Shown: one piece after another, positions 1 to 9,080 of the stretch | Layout of the letters: every line of letters begins with the position of its first letter | Numbering within the stretch: position 1 is the stretch's first letter | DNA from: Azonexaceae bacterium | GTDB lineage: Bacteria; Pseudomonadota; Gammaproteobacteria; Burkholderiales; Rhodocyclaceae | Reading direction: 5' to 3' | Length of the DNA stretch: 36,790 nucleotides | Assembly: GCA_009469675.1 (NCBI GenBank) | Contig: SSSZ01000055.1 | Location: forward strand, 1-36,790 | The notes under the pieces: model-generated | Seen by the model: the letters and a program-made list of their open reading frames with translations, nothing else | Told to the model about the DNA's origin: nothing | Databases searched by the model: none | Program-made: the position numbers and the translations under genes

Positions 1-107
1 GCGGGCAGGACGGGCTGGCGAAGCTGGTGGAGGCGGTGTTGAACCAGATACTGGAGGCGCAGGTGGCGAAGCTCTCGGTGTTCGGGCTCATGTTTTCGAG
101 AGATTAG
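1..107 (+). pseudogene. IS256-family transposase N-terminal fragment (remnant)
   Basis: An open frame enters from the left edge (codons begin at base 3) and stops at TAG 105-107. Its residues DGLAKLVEAVLNQILEAQV resemble the N-terminal helix of IS256-family transposases (pattern LxxLVxxVLNxxLEAxV). After that the expected downstream sequence is replaced by about a dozen unrelated residues and a stop. This looks like the stump of an insertion sequence cut by a deletion or frameshift. The 5' end is outside the window and no terminal inverted repeat is visible, so the assignment rests on about 20 residues only. It could also be the end of an unrelated small protein. Confidence 0.4.
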
Positions 108-148
108 TTGCCGCATTCCGGAAATCGCGAAGTATGCAACGGGGGACG

Positions 149-1624
149 CTACAGCGTCTTCAAGTACTCCAATAGTGCCTCCTTCTCCACTGCCGTCAAC
201 CCCGTCCCAAACTCGTGCCCCTGATTCCCCCCGGCCTTGCTGCCTGTATCCAGCCGCGTCCCCACCCGCTGCGCCTCCGGACCATCGCTGACGAACCCCA
301 CCTTCACCGGGTCATAGACGTCGTAGCCCCGCCAGAACACCTTGGGCCGTTTGGCTGCCGGTTCCAAGAGATCGCGCAGCGTCGGCACCGAGCCGTTGTG
401 CAGGTAGGGGGCCTTGAGCCAGATGCCGTCGAGGAAGGCGGCGACGTAGCCCTTGAGGTCTTCTTCCACCAGGCCGCGGCGTTGCAAGCCCATTTCCTTG
501 ACCACCTGGTTGGCTTTGACGGCGGCGCCCTTGTTCCAGGAATCCAGCCGGCCGCGGTCGGTGCCGACCTCTGCCAGAGGGAGCGGCGTGCCGGTCTTTT
601 CGCTCCTGTGGCAACTGGCGCAGTGGGCGTCGAAGAGCGGCTTGCCGGTGGCGGCCTTGGCTTCGTTGATGGGGAAGGGGTATTTCGGCGGCGGCAGTTC
701 AGAGAGATAGTCGTGGAGCCATTTCACTTGGCCGACGAAATCCTCCTTGTGCTTGGGCGGGGCGCCGAGCAGGCCGAGGGCCGAATCCATGATCACCGAG
801 GTGGCATCGTGGCTGTCGCCGGCGTAGTTCATGCGGTGGCCCTTGTCCCAGACGTATTTCTTCAGGTTCCACACCGAGGGCATGTCGGTGGGGCCGAAAG
901 TGTCGTCCATCGGGGCCTTAATCATGAAGTACTTGGTCAGGTTCATGGCGTCGTCGCGGCCACGGCCCCAGTCGGGGAAATCCTTGCGGTAGATCCAGGC
1001 GAACTGGGCCTCGCGCTCCAGGAGGCGCTGCCTGGTGATGGGAATGACGAAGAAGCGGTAGAGGGCCTTGTCGATCCAGTCGAGGGCGGTCACCCGGTTG
1101 ATCTCGGCCATCAGGATGTCGGCGTTGAAGCGCGGATCCTTGGCGCAGTCGATGAGGAGCCGGAAGAAGCCTTGGACGTTGGTGGTGTGGGCCGGCCCGC
1201 CGACGACGAAGACCGGGTTGGAATCCGGGCTGGTGCGGTAGGTGGTGGTGTGGCAGACGGCGCAGTTGTTGGCCACCCGGGGGAAGCCGATGGTCTTCTT
1301 GGTGAAGCCGACCGGGAGTTCCCGGCCCATTTCCCAGGGCACGCCGAGGGCGGCGTAGCCGCCGGGGACGACCTTGCCGTCCTGGGTGAATTTTTCGGGG
1401 AAGACCCGGGGCAGGACGTAGAAAATCCAGTAGGGAATCCCGGCGTCGAACTCGGCGCCGATGGAGCCGTACTTGAAGCGCATTTCCGGCGTGGTGGTAA
1501 CCCAGTCGGGCTGCGGGTATTCGCGGAAGCCGCGGTCGTAGCCGATCATCGCGCCGATGACGCCGATCACTGCCAGGGCCGCGCCGGTGAGCTTGAGCCA
1601 GGTCTTGCAGTTGCAGGTGCTCAT
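149..1624 (-). CDS. Di-haem c-type cytochrome, MauG/RoxA-like, membrane-anchored (491 aa)
   Basis: Exported electron-transfer or oxidase-type protein. Residues about 10-28 form one hydrophobic N-terminal segment that is a signal anchor or signal peptide. Two haem c attachment sites are present: CAVCH at 121-125 and CASCH at 335-339. The C-terminal region has the block APYLHNGSVPTLRDLLEPA, shared by di-haem cytochromes related to MauG, bacterial cytochrome c peroxidase and rubber oxygenase RoxA. It ends in a typical helix, EKEALLEYLKTL. The gene is last in a five-gene minus-strand block and starts 10 bases after the stop of its paralogue (1635-3152), with a GAGGG ribosome site. The two proteins are near-identical around the YLHNGS block, so they arose by tandem duplication. 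Substrate unknown; peroxidase, oxygenase or plain electron carrier are all possible. Confidence 0.85.
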   Translation of the reverse strand: MSTCNCKTWLKLTGAALAVIGVIGAMIGYDRGFREYPQPDWVTTTPEMRFKYGSIGAEFDAGIPYWIFYVLPRVFPEKFTQDGKVVPGGYAALGVPWEMGRELPVGFTKKTIGFPRVANNCAVCHTTTYRTSPDSNPVFVVGGPAHTTNVQGFFRLLIDCAKDPRFNADILMAEINRVTALDWIDKALYRFFVIPITRQRLLEREAQFAWIYRKDFPDWGRGRDDAMNLTKYFMIKAPMDDTFGPTDMPSVWNLKKYVWDKGHRMNYAGDSHDATSVIMDSALGLLGAPPKHKEDFVGQVKWLHDYLSELPPPKYPFPINEAKAATGKPLFDAHCASCHRSEKTGTPLPLAEVGTDRGRLDSWNKGAAVKANQVVKEMGLQRRGLVEEDLKGYVAAFLDGIWLKAPYLHNGSVPTLRDLLEPAAKRPKVFWRGYDVYDPVKVGFVSDGPEAQRVGTRLDTGSKAGGNQGHEFGTGLTAVEKEALLEYLKTL

Positions 1625-1634
1625 GATGGCGCCC

Positions 1635-3152
1635 TCAGAAAGTTTTCAGGTATTCGACCAGGGCCGTCTTTTCAGCCGGGGTGAGTTCGGTGCCGTAGGA
1701 CTTGCCCTCGTGGCCGCCGTTACCGTTGCCGGGCTGGGCGGTATCGAGGAGGAAGAGCTTCTTGCCGTTGGCTTGCGCCTTGTCGGAGACGAAGCCGACC
1801 TTCACCGGGTCGTAGACGTCGTTGCCGCGGTAGAAGGCCTTGGGCCGCTTGGCGGCGGGTTCGAGCAGGTCGCGCAGGCTGGGCACCGAGCCGTTGTGCA
1901 GGTAGGGCGCCCGCAGCCACAGCCCGTCCAGGGGCATGTTGGCGTAGCCGTGGGTCTTCTGGAAATGAGTGAACCGCCAGGGGTAGCCGGCGTAGAGGGT
2001 GGCCTGGTTCACCGCCAGGGTGTAGGTGTAGGAATCGAGGCGCCGGCGGTCGGTGCCGATCTTGGTCAGCGGCACCACCTGGCCGACGTGTTCGCCCGTG
2101 AAATCCCGGCCCGAGGCGCCGTGGCAGGCGGCGCAGTAGGCCTGGTAGAGGGGCGCGCCCTTGGCCGCCAGGCTCAGGTCGACGGAAAAGAATTGGCTGA
2201 AAGGCGGCGGCTCGGCATCCATGATCCAGGCCTCGACGCGCTTGATGCGTCCCAGGTCGATGGTGGGCGGCGTCGTGCCGGTGCCGAAGGCGGCGCTCTT
2301 GTTGCGCTCTTCGACAGTGGTGTTGTTGCCGTCCCAGTGGAGTTGCATCTCCTTGGGTTCCTTGCGCTGGCGCTGGCGCCAGATCGAAGGGAAGTCGGCG
2401 GGGGCGTCGAACTCCCTGGGGTCCAGGTGGGCCATGGGGAAGTTGAAGATGACCTTGGCCGAGTTGAAGGTATCGACCCGCCCCGGCCCCCAGTCCCGCT
2501 GCTTGAAGACCCAGTCGAAACGCCCGGCCAGGGCCAGCACCCGGTCCCGCATGATGGCGATGGCGACGGGGTAGACCAGGTAGCGGTCGAGGAGATCCAG
2601 TTCGCCGCCTTGGCGCTCGATTTCCGGCAGGATGTATTCTTTGGAAAACTTGGGGTCGGCGGCGCAGCGGAAGAAGAAGGTCTCGAAGGCCTTCATGTCG
2701 AAGGTGGCGGCGGGCATGCCGAGGACGACGGTGGGTTCCCGGTCGGCGGCGGTGCGCACGGTGCTGACGTGGCAGACGGCGCAATTGACGAAGACCCGGT
2801 CGATGCCCTGGTAGCGGCGCTTGCTCGTGCCGACGGGCAAGTCGCGCTCGCTGCCGTCGGGGTTTTTCTCGTACACCATGCCCAGGGACCGGTAACCCTT
2901 GCCCGGCAGGTACTGCGGACAGACCTCGGGCAGGGCGCGCCAGATCCAGTAGGGGAAGCCCATCTCGTGCTCGCCGCCGGTGGAGCCGTACTTGAAGTGC
3001 TCGGCGGGGCTGGCGTAATCGACCGGAACGTCTTCGCCGAAGCGCTTGGCGAGCAGCAGGCCGATAAACCCCGGGATCCCGACGGCGAGAAAGAAAAGCA
3101 CGAAGAAGCGCCGCTTCCACGGGCTGGTTGCGGTTTGCAGGTCGTCGTTCAT
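1635..3152 (-). CDS. Di-haem c-type cytochrome, MauG/RoxA-like, membrane-anchored (505 aa)
   Basis: Paralogue of the downstream 491-aa cytochrome. A short charged N-terminus is followed by one hydrophobic segment (about 15-35) for export. Haem sites are CAVCH at 124-128 and CAACH at 340-344. Between them lies the block HWDGNNTTVEERNKSAAFG (about 272-290), and near the C-terminus APYLHNGSVPSLRDLL. Both are typical of di-haem cytochromes of the RoxA/MauG superfamily, in which one haem is catalytic and the other relays electrons. The ATG at 3152 follows an AGAGG ribosome site. It lies 181 bases downstream of the 700-aa cytochrome gene; no obvious terminator was seen in that gap, so one transcript is possible. 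Family membership is well supported; the reaction is not known. Confidence 0.85.
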   Translation of the reverse strand: MNDDLQTATSPWKRRFFVLFFLAVGIPGFIGLLLAKRFGEDVPVDYASPAEHFKYGSTGGEHEMGFPYWIWRALPEVCPQYLPGKGYRSLGMVYEKNPDGSERDLPVGTSKRRYQGIDRVFVNCAVCHVSTVRTAADREPTVVLGMPAATFDMKAFETFFFRCAADPKFSKEYILPEIERQGGELDLLDRYLVYPVAIAIMRDRVLALAGRFDWVFKQRDWGPGRVDTFNSAKVIFNFPMAHLDPREFDAPADFPSIWRQRQRKEPKEMQLHWDGNNTTVEERNKSAAFGTGTTPPTIDLGRIKRVEAWIMDAEPPPFSQFFSVDLSLAAKGAPLYQAYCAACHGASGRDFTGEHVGQVVPLTKIGTDRRRLDSYTYTLAVNQATLYAGYPWRFTHFQKTHGYANMPLDGLWLRAPYLHNGSVPSLRDLLEPAAKRPKAFYRGNDVYDPVKVGFVSDKAQANGKKLFLLDTAQPGNGNGGHEGKSYGTELTPAEKTALVEYLKTF

Positions 3153-3333
3153 GGTGTGAACCTCTTTGGCAACGTCGAACCCCAGGGCGAAGGCCGCTGC
3201 CGGCCGGCGCCCGCACCCACGGCTTTCCGCCGCAGCGGTGCGCGGACGGTCGAGGGTGCCTGGCTGCCTTCGGCGGCGTCATTGCGTAGTGGCCTTGGGA
3301 TTTTCGCCGTCATGGTCTTCCCCGGTGGCTGGG

Positions 3334-5436
3334 TTAGGGGGCGGGCAGGCAGGGGCGCAGGGCTTCGTAGCCGCCCGCCAGCAGGGCGTCGAGCTGGGGC
3401 GACCGGCCGCTTTCGGCCTGCAGCCAGGCTTCGACCTGGGTCATCAGCCCGGCTCGGACCGGGCTTGCCGCCCAGGCCGCCGCGTCGGTGCCGAAGGCGG
3501 GCAGCAGACTTTCCGGCGGCATGGGGGTTTTTCCTCGCCGTTCCGGCGGCAGGTCGGCCACGGCCAGCCGGACGTAGAGCCGGGGCGCACAGTGGCGCAG
3601 CTTGGCGTCGATTTCGGCGGCGCTGCCGGCCAGGAAGTTGGGCGGGAAGCGTTCGTCGGTGCGATGGCAGGTCGCGCAATAAAGCAGGAAATCCCGGCCG
3701 CTGCCGCCGGCCTCGTCGTTTGGCGCTGCCGCCGGAGTCTCAAGCCGGGGCGGCGGCAGGGCGCGCGCCGCGGCGCAGCAGTGGGGCGGCGGCGCCCCGC
3801 CCAGTTCGCGGAACAGGGCGGCAAAAAGCGCTTCCCGCGGGAAGGGGGCCGGGGCGAAGAGGGTTGCGGCGGCGGCGCCTTCGGCCAGGCGGTCGAGGGC
3901 TGCGGCGGCCAGGGAAAAATCCTGGCGGATGGTCAGCCGGGCCTCAAGATCGTCGCCCCGGCCGCGGAATTCGATACCGGTCAGGGCATCGCCGGCGGCG
4001 GTTCGAACCGGCCGCCCGTCCACCCAGGGGGCGAGGGCAGGACCGGCGGGCCGCAGTTCGATGCCGTTGATGGCGGTGCCCCCCGGCAGGGCGAGGCGGC
4101 GCAAGTGGCCTGCGGCCACCCGGCCGGCCTGGAGGGTGACCGTTCCGTCGAGGGCGGCGCCGTCGGGGGCGGTACAGCGCAACGACCAGCGCGAGGCGGT
4201 GCTGCCGTCGTCGCGGCGGCAGGGCAGCCGCAGCGTCGCGGCGACTACCCCGGGGCGGCTGCCCAGGAGGGCGGCGAGGGCAAGCCGGTCGGGGCCGGCG
4301 ACGAATTCGGCGAGGCCCCGGAGGGCCGCTTCGAGGCCGGCTGCGTCGGGTCGCCAGGCTTCCCGCAGGGGGCGCGGCAGAAGCGGATCGAAGCGGGCCG
4401 GAACGTGGGAAAAGGCGATGCGGGCGGCGGCTTCGGCGGGCCAGGCGGCGACGCCCTGGAGGGGGTTGCGGTTGGGCAGATCGGGGTTGCCGGGGGCCAG
4501 CCCGGCGGGCCAGCGGCGTCCGGCCTCGGCGGAAAGGGGGGCGGCGACGGCGGCGGCAAAGGCCGGGTCGGGCCGCCAAGTCTGGCCGCCGGAAAGGGCG
4601 TGGCGCAGGGCGCCGGCGAAGAGCCCAGCACGGCAGCGGCGGGCCGCGGGGTGGTCGCCGCCGCAGCCCTCCTGCCACAGGCGCTGGCTGAGGGCGAAGC
4701 CGTTGGCCCGCTCGGTGGCGTTGTCGATGGCGTAGGGAATGTCGATGCCCCGCTCCGGGGCGATGCCGTAGAAGCGCCGGCCGCTGCCCACCAGCAGGGC
4801 GGCGACCTGGGGGTTGGCGTTGGTTTCGTCCCACAGGCCGCGGGAGAAGATCGGCGCTCCGTTCTGGTGGCAGGCGAAACACAGGCCGCGCCGGGCGTAG
4901 ACGACGCGAGGCTTGCCGCCGGCCCGGTAGTCCTTGACCAGCTGGAATTCGAAGCGCCCGGCTTCTTCGTTGTAGCTGATGACTTCGAGAACCGCCGATT
5001 TCTCCTGGTAGCCGAGATAGAGCCGGTCCTTGAGGAGGGGGGCGGCGGGGCCGGCGGGGGGGGCGTCGACGGCGACCACGACGCGGGGGAAGGCGAAGTA
5101 GTCGGGGGCTGCTGCGGTCCGTTGCAGCGAGCGCCCGAGGGGAATCAAAACCCGCTTGGCCGGCGGCAGGGGGTCGGCCGGGTCATGCTGCAACTGGGCG
5201 TCGAGGCGGGCCAGCAAGGCCGCGAAGGGGAAGGGCAGTTCGATTTCGGCCCCGCCGCCGCGGGCCACGGCGAACACCCGGTCGAAGAGCGAACGCCCCC
5301 GGGGCGGCAGGTTTTCGCCGGGATCGGCCGGGTCCACCACCGGCACCGGCGGTTTAAGCGACGGGGCGCTCAAGGCGGTTCCCCAACAGGCGGCCCAGGC
5401 GGCTACGGCAAGGGCGTAACGGCAGGCGCGTTTCAT
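3334..5436 (-). CDS. Large exported di-haem c-type cytochrome, unknown function (700 aa)
   Basis: The start was set at ATG 5434-5436 because it opens directly into a signal peptide (MKRACRYALAVAAWAACWG, cleavage near ALSA-PS). The frame is open further upstream but would overlap the preceding lipoprotein gene. Haem sites are CFACH at 186-190, followed by QNGAPIFSRGLWDETNANPQ, and CATCH at 587-591. The roughly 400 residues between them contain no motif I recognise; the part around 400-510 looks like beta-rich repeats. Residues around 520-580 are Ala/Pro-rich. The gene lies 26 bases after the lipoprotein gene and is presumably co-transcribed with it. No strong Shine-Dalgarno precedes the chosen start. 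It is not an ordinary cytochrome c peroxidase; I cannot name the family. Confidence 0.8.
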   Translation of the reverse strand: MKRACRYALAVAAWAACWGTALSAPSLKPPVPVVDPADPGENLPPRGRSLFDRVFAVARGGGAEIELPFPFAALLARLDAQLQHDPADPLPPAKRVLIPLGRSLQRTAAAPDYFAFPRVVVAVDAPPAGPAAPLLKDRLYLGYQEKSAVLEVISYNEEAGRFEFQLVKDYRAGGKPRVVYARRGLCFACHQNGAPIFSRGLWDETNANPQVAALLVGSGRRFYGIAPERGIDIPYAIDNATERANGFALSQRLWQEGCGGDHPAARRCRAGLFAGALRHALSGGQTWRPDPAFAAAVAAPLSAEAGRRWPAGLAPGNPDLPNRNPLQGVAAWPAEAAARIAFSHVPARFDPLLPRPLREAWRPDAAGLEAALRGLAEFVAGPDRLALAALLGSRPGVVAATLRLPCRRDDGSTASRWSLRCTAPDGAALDGTVTLQAGRVAAGHLRRLALPGGTAINGIELRPAGPALAPWVDGRPVRTAAGDALTGIEFRGRGDDLEARLTIRQDFSLAAAALDRLAEGAAAATLFAPAPFPREALFAALFRELGGAPPPHCCAAARALPPPRLETPAAAPNDEAGGSGRDFLLYCATCHRTDERFPPNFLAGSAAEIDAKLRHCAPRLYVRLAVADLPPERRGKTPMPPESLLPAFGTDAAAWAASPVRAGLMTQVEAWLQAESGRSPQLDALLAGGYEALRPCLPAP

Positions 5437-5462
5437 CGTGGCTGGCCACGGTCCGAGCCGGC

Positions 5463-6344
5463 TCAGGGTTTGGCGAGGACCAGCGTGCGGGCCTGGGTGC
5501 CCGGCCAGCAGTCTTCCTGCACCTTGCCGGTCTTGACGTAGTCGCCCCGCGCCTTGTCGTCGGTGGCCTTGTCGTAGAGGGTGAAATTGAGGGCGAAACC
5601 CTTGTCCAGGTAGGCGCGGCCGAGGTAGAAGCCGGGCCGGATCATGCGGATTTCGTCGCGCACCTTGAGGCCGCGGCGGCCAGCGATATAGTCGGGGTTT
5701 TCCTGGTAGCCCGGAATTTCGTCGGTGAAGAAATAATCGATGATGATCGATTCCCGGCGGGCGTCGAAGAGACTCTGGCCGCAGTAAAGCTTGGCCGGGA
5801 AGAGCAGCCAGGTTTCCTTGCCGCCGTAGCTCATCTTCTTGGGTTCGCCTTCGACCAGACCGGCTTTCTTGAGGACGGCGAGGTCTTCGATGCGGTTCCT
5901 CAGCACCCGCTCTTCGCGGAAGAAAACCTTGCCGCGCCACAGGGCCTCGCCGATCTCTTCGACGACCAGCCCCTTGAGGTGGAGCGCCGTGCCGGCAAAA
6001 CCGCCGACGATTTCGGAAAGTCGGAATTTGCCGCTCATCGCCCGGGGCAGGAGGATGCGGCCCTCGAAGGCGCCGTCGGGGATGGGGCCGGCGGTGAGGC
6101 GGGCGTAGATCTGGTCGATCTGCTCCTGGTCGAGGCCGGCCAGGTAATCGGGGGTGATTTTCGCCAGTTCGGCGGCGGCCAGGGGGAATTTGTACTCGAC
6201 CTGGGCCAGGTCCAGCTTGGTCTGGTAGCCCTTTTCATAGGGGGCAAAGCTCAGGTTCGGCGATTCGGCCGGCTGGTTGCAGGCGGCGAGGCCGGCCAGG
6301 AGGAGAATGCCGAGGGTGCGGCGGACAGCGGTGTGGGTTTTCAT
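5463..6344 (-). CDS. Predicted lipoprotein of the cytochrome block (293 aa)
   Basis: N-terminal signal peptide with a clear lipobox, LAGLAAC (lipidated Cys22), so it should be anchored in the outer or inner membrane facing the periplasm. It contains no CxxCH. The C-terminal half has the segment RDEIRMIRPGFYLGRAYLD followed by alternating hydrophobic residues, which suggests a lipocalin-like or other beta-barrel ligand-binding fold; this is inference from pattern only. A good ribosome site (AGGGGAG) precedes ATG 6344. The gene sits 17 bases after the 867-aa cytochrome and 26 bases before the 700-aa cytochrome, so it is part of their operon. It may deliver a hydrophobic substrate or tether the cytochromes. 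Family not recognised. Confidence 0.75.
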   Translation of the reverse strand: MKTHTAVRRTLGILLLAGLAACNQPAESPNLSFAPYEKGYQTKLDLAQVEYKFPLAAAELAKITPDYLAGLDQEQIDQIYARLTAGPIPDGAFEGRILLPRAMSGKFRLSEIVGGFAGTALHLKGLVVEEIGEALWRGKVFFREERVLRNRIEDLAVLKKAGLVEGEPKKMSYGGKETWLLFPAKLYCGQSLFDARRESIIIDYFFTDEIPGYQENPDYIAGRRGLKVRDEIRMIRPGFYLGRAYLDKGFALNFTLYDKATDDKARGDYVKTGKVQEDCWPGTQARTLVLAKP

Positions 6345-6361
6345 GAGTTTCTCCCCTTGCC

Positions 6362-8965
6362 TTACAGGGTCGCCAGGAAGGCGGTGAGGGCCTTCTTGTC
6401 GGCCTCGGAAAGGTCTTCGCCGAAGCGATGGCCCTCGTTCTCGATTTCCTGGGTGCAGGTCTGGTAATGGGCGCTGATGAAATCCCGCTTTTCCTGCAGG
6501 ATGGCGACGAAACGCCCCGGAGATTTGAGGATTTCGTCGGCCATGGCCTGCAGGGTCGCCACCTGGGCCTTCTTGCCGGCGGCCTCCAGTTTGGCCGGAT
6601 CGCGTTTGGCGAGGAAGAGATCGCCGACCAACTGCTTGTGTTGCAGGCCGTTGAGGAAGCCGGCGCTGGTGCCGGCCGGAATTCTCACCTGGCCGAAGCC
6701 GAAGAGGGGCTTTTCCGTCTTGCCGTCAAGGGGCCGCAGGCCGACGTCGACGATCAGGTCGGCGTTGGTCAGGGTGCGCTTGACGCCGCGTTCCTTGGGA
6801 TGGAGAAGTTCGTACATGGAACGCTTGTAAAGATCGAAGCGGCCTTCGATGCTGGGGTCGTAACGCAGGCAGTCCGGCTGTTTCTCCAGGAGCTTGCCGT
6901 CGGTGCCGACGTAGCGCGCCCGGTGGAAATCGTTGGCCGGATTGGCCGGTTTGCCGCAGATTTCCGGGCCGACCGCGTTGTTGTGCATGAAAGGCGCCGT
7001 GGCCCAGAGATTGACCAGGGACACGTTGCGCAGGTAACCCCGGCCGCCGTCCTTCAATTCGTCGCGCTCGGGGATGTCGGCGACGGGGGGACGCTTCCTC
7101 ATCGAGTCGGAGGCGTATTCCATGTAGAGATGCCCGGCCCGATGGTTGGAATGGAGGGACCGGCAGCGGAAGGTGCCGACTTCGGTGACCGGCGTCGACT
7201 GGTCATTGCCCAGGAAGTCGGCGCGTACCTGGCGCGGATGGGCCGGATCGGGGGCGGCGAAGTCGCGGGTCTTGAAGGCCCCGGCGGTGCTTTCCGGGAG
7301 GCTCGAATGGCAGCGGGCGCAATTGTCGGCGAAGACCGCCTGGCCGCGGCCGACGGCGCCCTTGCCGAATTCCTTCTCCAGGTCGGCGACGAAGTCGGCC
7401 CGGCTGTATTTGCCGGCACGGGCCTTGGCCCGGGCGGCCTGGAGGTCGGTCTGGTCGGATTCGGCCGAGGCGAAAAAATCGAGCACGTTCTGCAGGCGGT
7501 CTTCGATGGCCCGGAAATTGGGGCAGTCGCGCCGGCATTGGCCGACGTTGAAGGGCGTCTGGCCGAAACCGCGCTGGTCCGGGTCCACCTGGCGCATGTC
7601 GGAAAAGTGATTGACCCAGCACTGCTCGGAGCAGGAGCCGATGTTGAAATAAACCCGCTGGATCGCCTCCAGGGCGCCGGTCGAATCCTCGCCGCCTTTC
7701 AGGATATGGTGTATCCCCGGCAGCAACACCTTGTTGCCGCCCAGATTGACCGGCGTTACGTCGTCGTCCCGCGTGCTCATCTGCCAGCACTTGCCCTGGC
7801 GCCCCGGTTCGCACCAGCACTTGCCTTCGTCCTTCTCGGCGCCGCAGGTGGCGGTTTTACGCCATTTGCTCACTACTTCGCCCTTGAACACTGGCCGCTG
7901 GGCGACGTTGATGAGGGCGTTGATGGTGCCCGGATTGTTGATCTGGTCGTGGGAAATGGCCGAAGTGTCGGTGACACCGGGGCGGGCGTGGGCGAACATC
8001 TGGTATTCCAGGCTGCTCTTGGGCATGCCCGAGCCGAGCAGTTCCGACATCCGCGTGTATTGGTTGCCGATCAGGCCGACGATGTTGTCCCACTTGGGAT
8101 GGGCCGGATCGGCCGGCGGGTTGAGCGGGTTGAAGGCGATGTGGCACGAACCGCAGGAGGTGCCGATGAGGAAGGGCGGCTCGACGGAGGCGTCGGCCAG
8201 CTTGGAGACCCGCTGGTCGGACTCGATGCCGGTGGCGGCGGCCTTGCTGGCGGCGAAGCCGGCCCAACTGGCGTTGCCGCCGTTGAGGGCCTGCCACTTG
8301 GCGGCATCGAAGCGGGGATTGGGGAACTTGCGCAAGCCCAGGGCCCCGGTGGAGGTGCCGAACTTGAGGTCGCAGGCGGAATGGCGTTGATCGACCTTAC
8401 CACCTTGGCTATGGGGGTCTTCCGGGTCGAGGGCGGCGTCCTTCAGGCCGCAGGCCGGGTCCACGTAGCCGGTTTTGCCGACGTACTTCAAGAGCACGTC
8501 GTCCCCCGGGCACCAGTCGAAGCCGTAGGTCTCCTCGGCCGACTTGGCCGGGCAGCCGGGGTCTCCCGGCTTGCAGCAGGCCGGGTCGTTGATGATGCCC
8601 CAGGCCCAGAAACGGTCGTCCCGCTGGTCGGCGCGCAGGACGCGGAACCAGTCGACGAGGACGCCGATGCGCTGCTGGAAGGTGTAGGTGTGGAAGCGGT
8701 CGTTGCCGGCGGTGGCCTTGAACCAGATCAGGCGGCCGACGCATTCGGACTCGTTGAGGCCCTCCCGGGCGCAGGCTTCGAAGTAGGGCGCGTCCTGGTC
8801 GATGGCGCCGGGTTCGGGAAGCATCTTCGCTGACGCGGCTGCGGCGACGGTGGGCGGGCTGTCGGCGTGGGCGGGGGGGAGGCTGGTGGCATCGTGCCGG
8901 ATCAGGCCGAAGCCGGCGGAAAGGAGCAACAGGGCCGCGCTGGCGGCTACCAGAGTACGTTTCAT
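6362..8965 (-). CDS. Very large exported di-haem c-type cytochrome (867 aa)
   Basis: First gene of the minus-strand cytochrome block. The start was set at ATG 8963-8965, which has an AGGAGAAG ribosome site and opens into a signal peptide (residues 1-20); the frame is open to 9010 but that extension lacks both. Haem sites are CGSCH at 271-275 and CARCH at 549-553. Many extra cysteines occur (around 129-138, 152, 172, 198, 374-393, 445-449, 477-481), suggesting disulfides in an exported protein. The block LWATAPFMHNNAVGP near the C-terminal third matches the APYLHNGSVP block of the smaller cytochromes, placing it in the same broad MauG/RoxA-like superfamily. It is much longer than usual members, through N-terminal and inter-haem insertions. 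Substrate unknown. Confidence 0.82.
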   Translation of the reverse strand: MKRTLVAASAALLLLSAGFGLIRHDATSLPPAHADSPPTVAAAASAKMLPEPGAIDQDAPYFEACAREGLNESECVGRLIWFKATAGNDRFHTYTFQQRIGVLVDWFRVLRADQRDDRFWAWGIINDPACCKPGDPGCPAKSAEETYGFDWCPGDDVLLKYVGKTGYVDPACGLKDAALDPEDPHSQGGKVDQRHSACDLKFGTSTGALGLRKFPNPRFDAAKWQALNGGNASWAGFAASKAAATGIESDQRVSKLADASVEPPFLIGTSCGSCHIAFNPLNPPADPAHPKWDNIVGLIGNQYTRMSELLGSGMPKSSLEYQMFAHARPGVTDTSAISHDQINNPGTINALINVAQRPVFKGEVVSKWRKTATCGAEKDEGKCWCEPGRQGKCWQMSTRDDDVTPVNLGGNKVLLPGIHHILKGGEDSTGALEAIQRVYFNIGSCSEQCWVNHFSDMRQVDPDQRGFGQTPFNVGQCRRDCPNFRAIEDRLQNVLDFFASAESDQTDLQAARAKARAGKYSRADFVADLEKEFGKGAVGRGQAVFADNCARCHSSLPESTAGAFKTRDFAAPDPAHPRQVRADFLGNDQSTPVTEVGTFRCRSLHSNHRAGHLYMEYASDSMRKRPPVADIPERDELKDGGRGYLRNVSLVNLWATAPFMHNNAVGPEICGKPANPANDFHRARYVGTDGKLLEKQPDCLRYDPSIEGRFDLYKRSMYELLHPKERGVKRTLTNADLIVDVGLRPLDGKTEKPLFGFGQVRIPAGTSAGFLNGLQHKQLVGDLFLAKRDPAKLEAAGKKAQVATLQAMADEILKSPGRFVAILQEKRDFISAHYQTCTQEIENEGHRFGEDLSEADKKALTAFLATL

Positions 8966-9080
8966 GCGCTTCTCCTGGTCGGACGAATCACATTTCACGC
9001 CCCTTGCCATCCTGGCCGGCTGGTGCCGGGCTCGTTTCGTTGCGGGTGGCGCCTCTCTGTCGGGGGCGGTCGATGGTGAC

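Noticed and set aside
1557-4070. Long open frame (837 codons) on the plus strand across the cytochrome genes
   Set aside because: It is antisense to clear haem-protein genes, its translation is low-complexity Gly/Ala/Arg without motifs, and it is explained by high GC at third codon positions.
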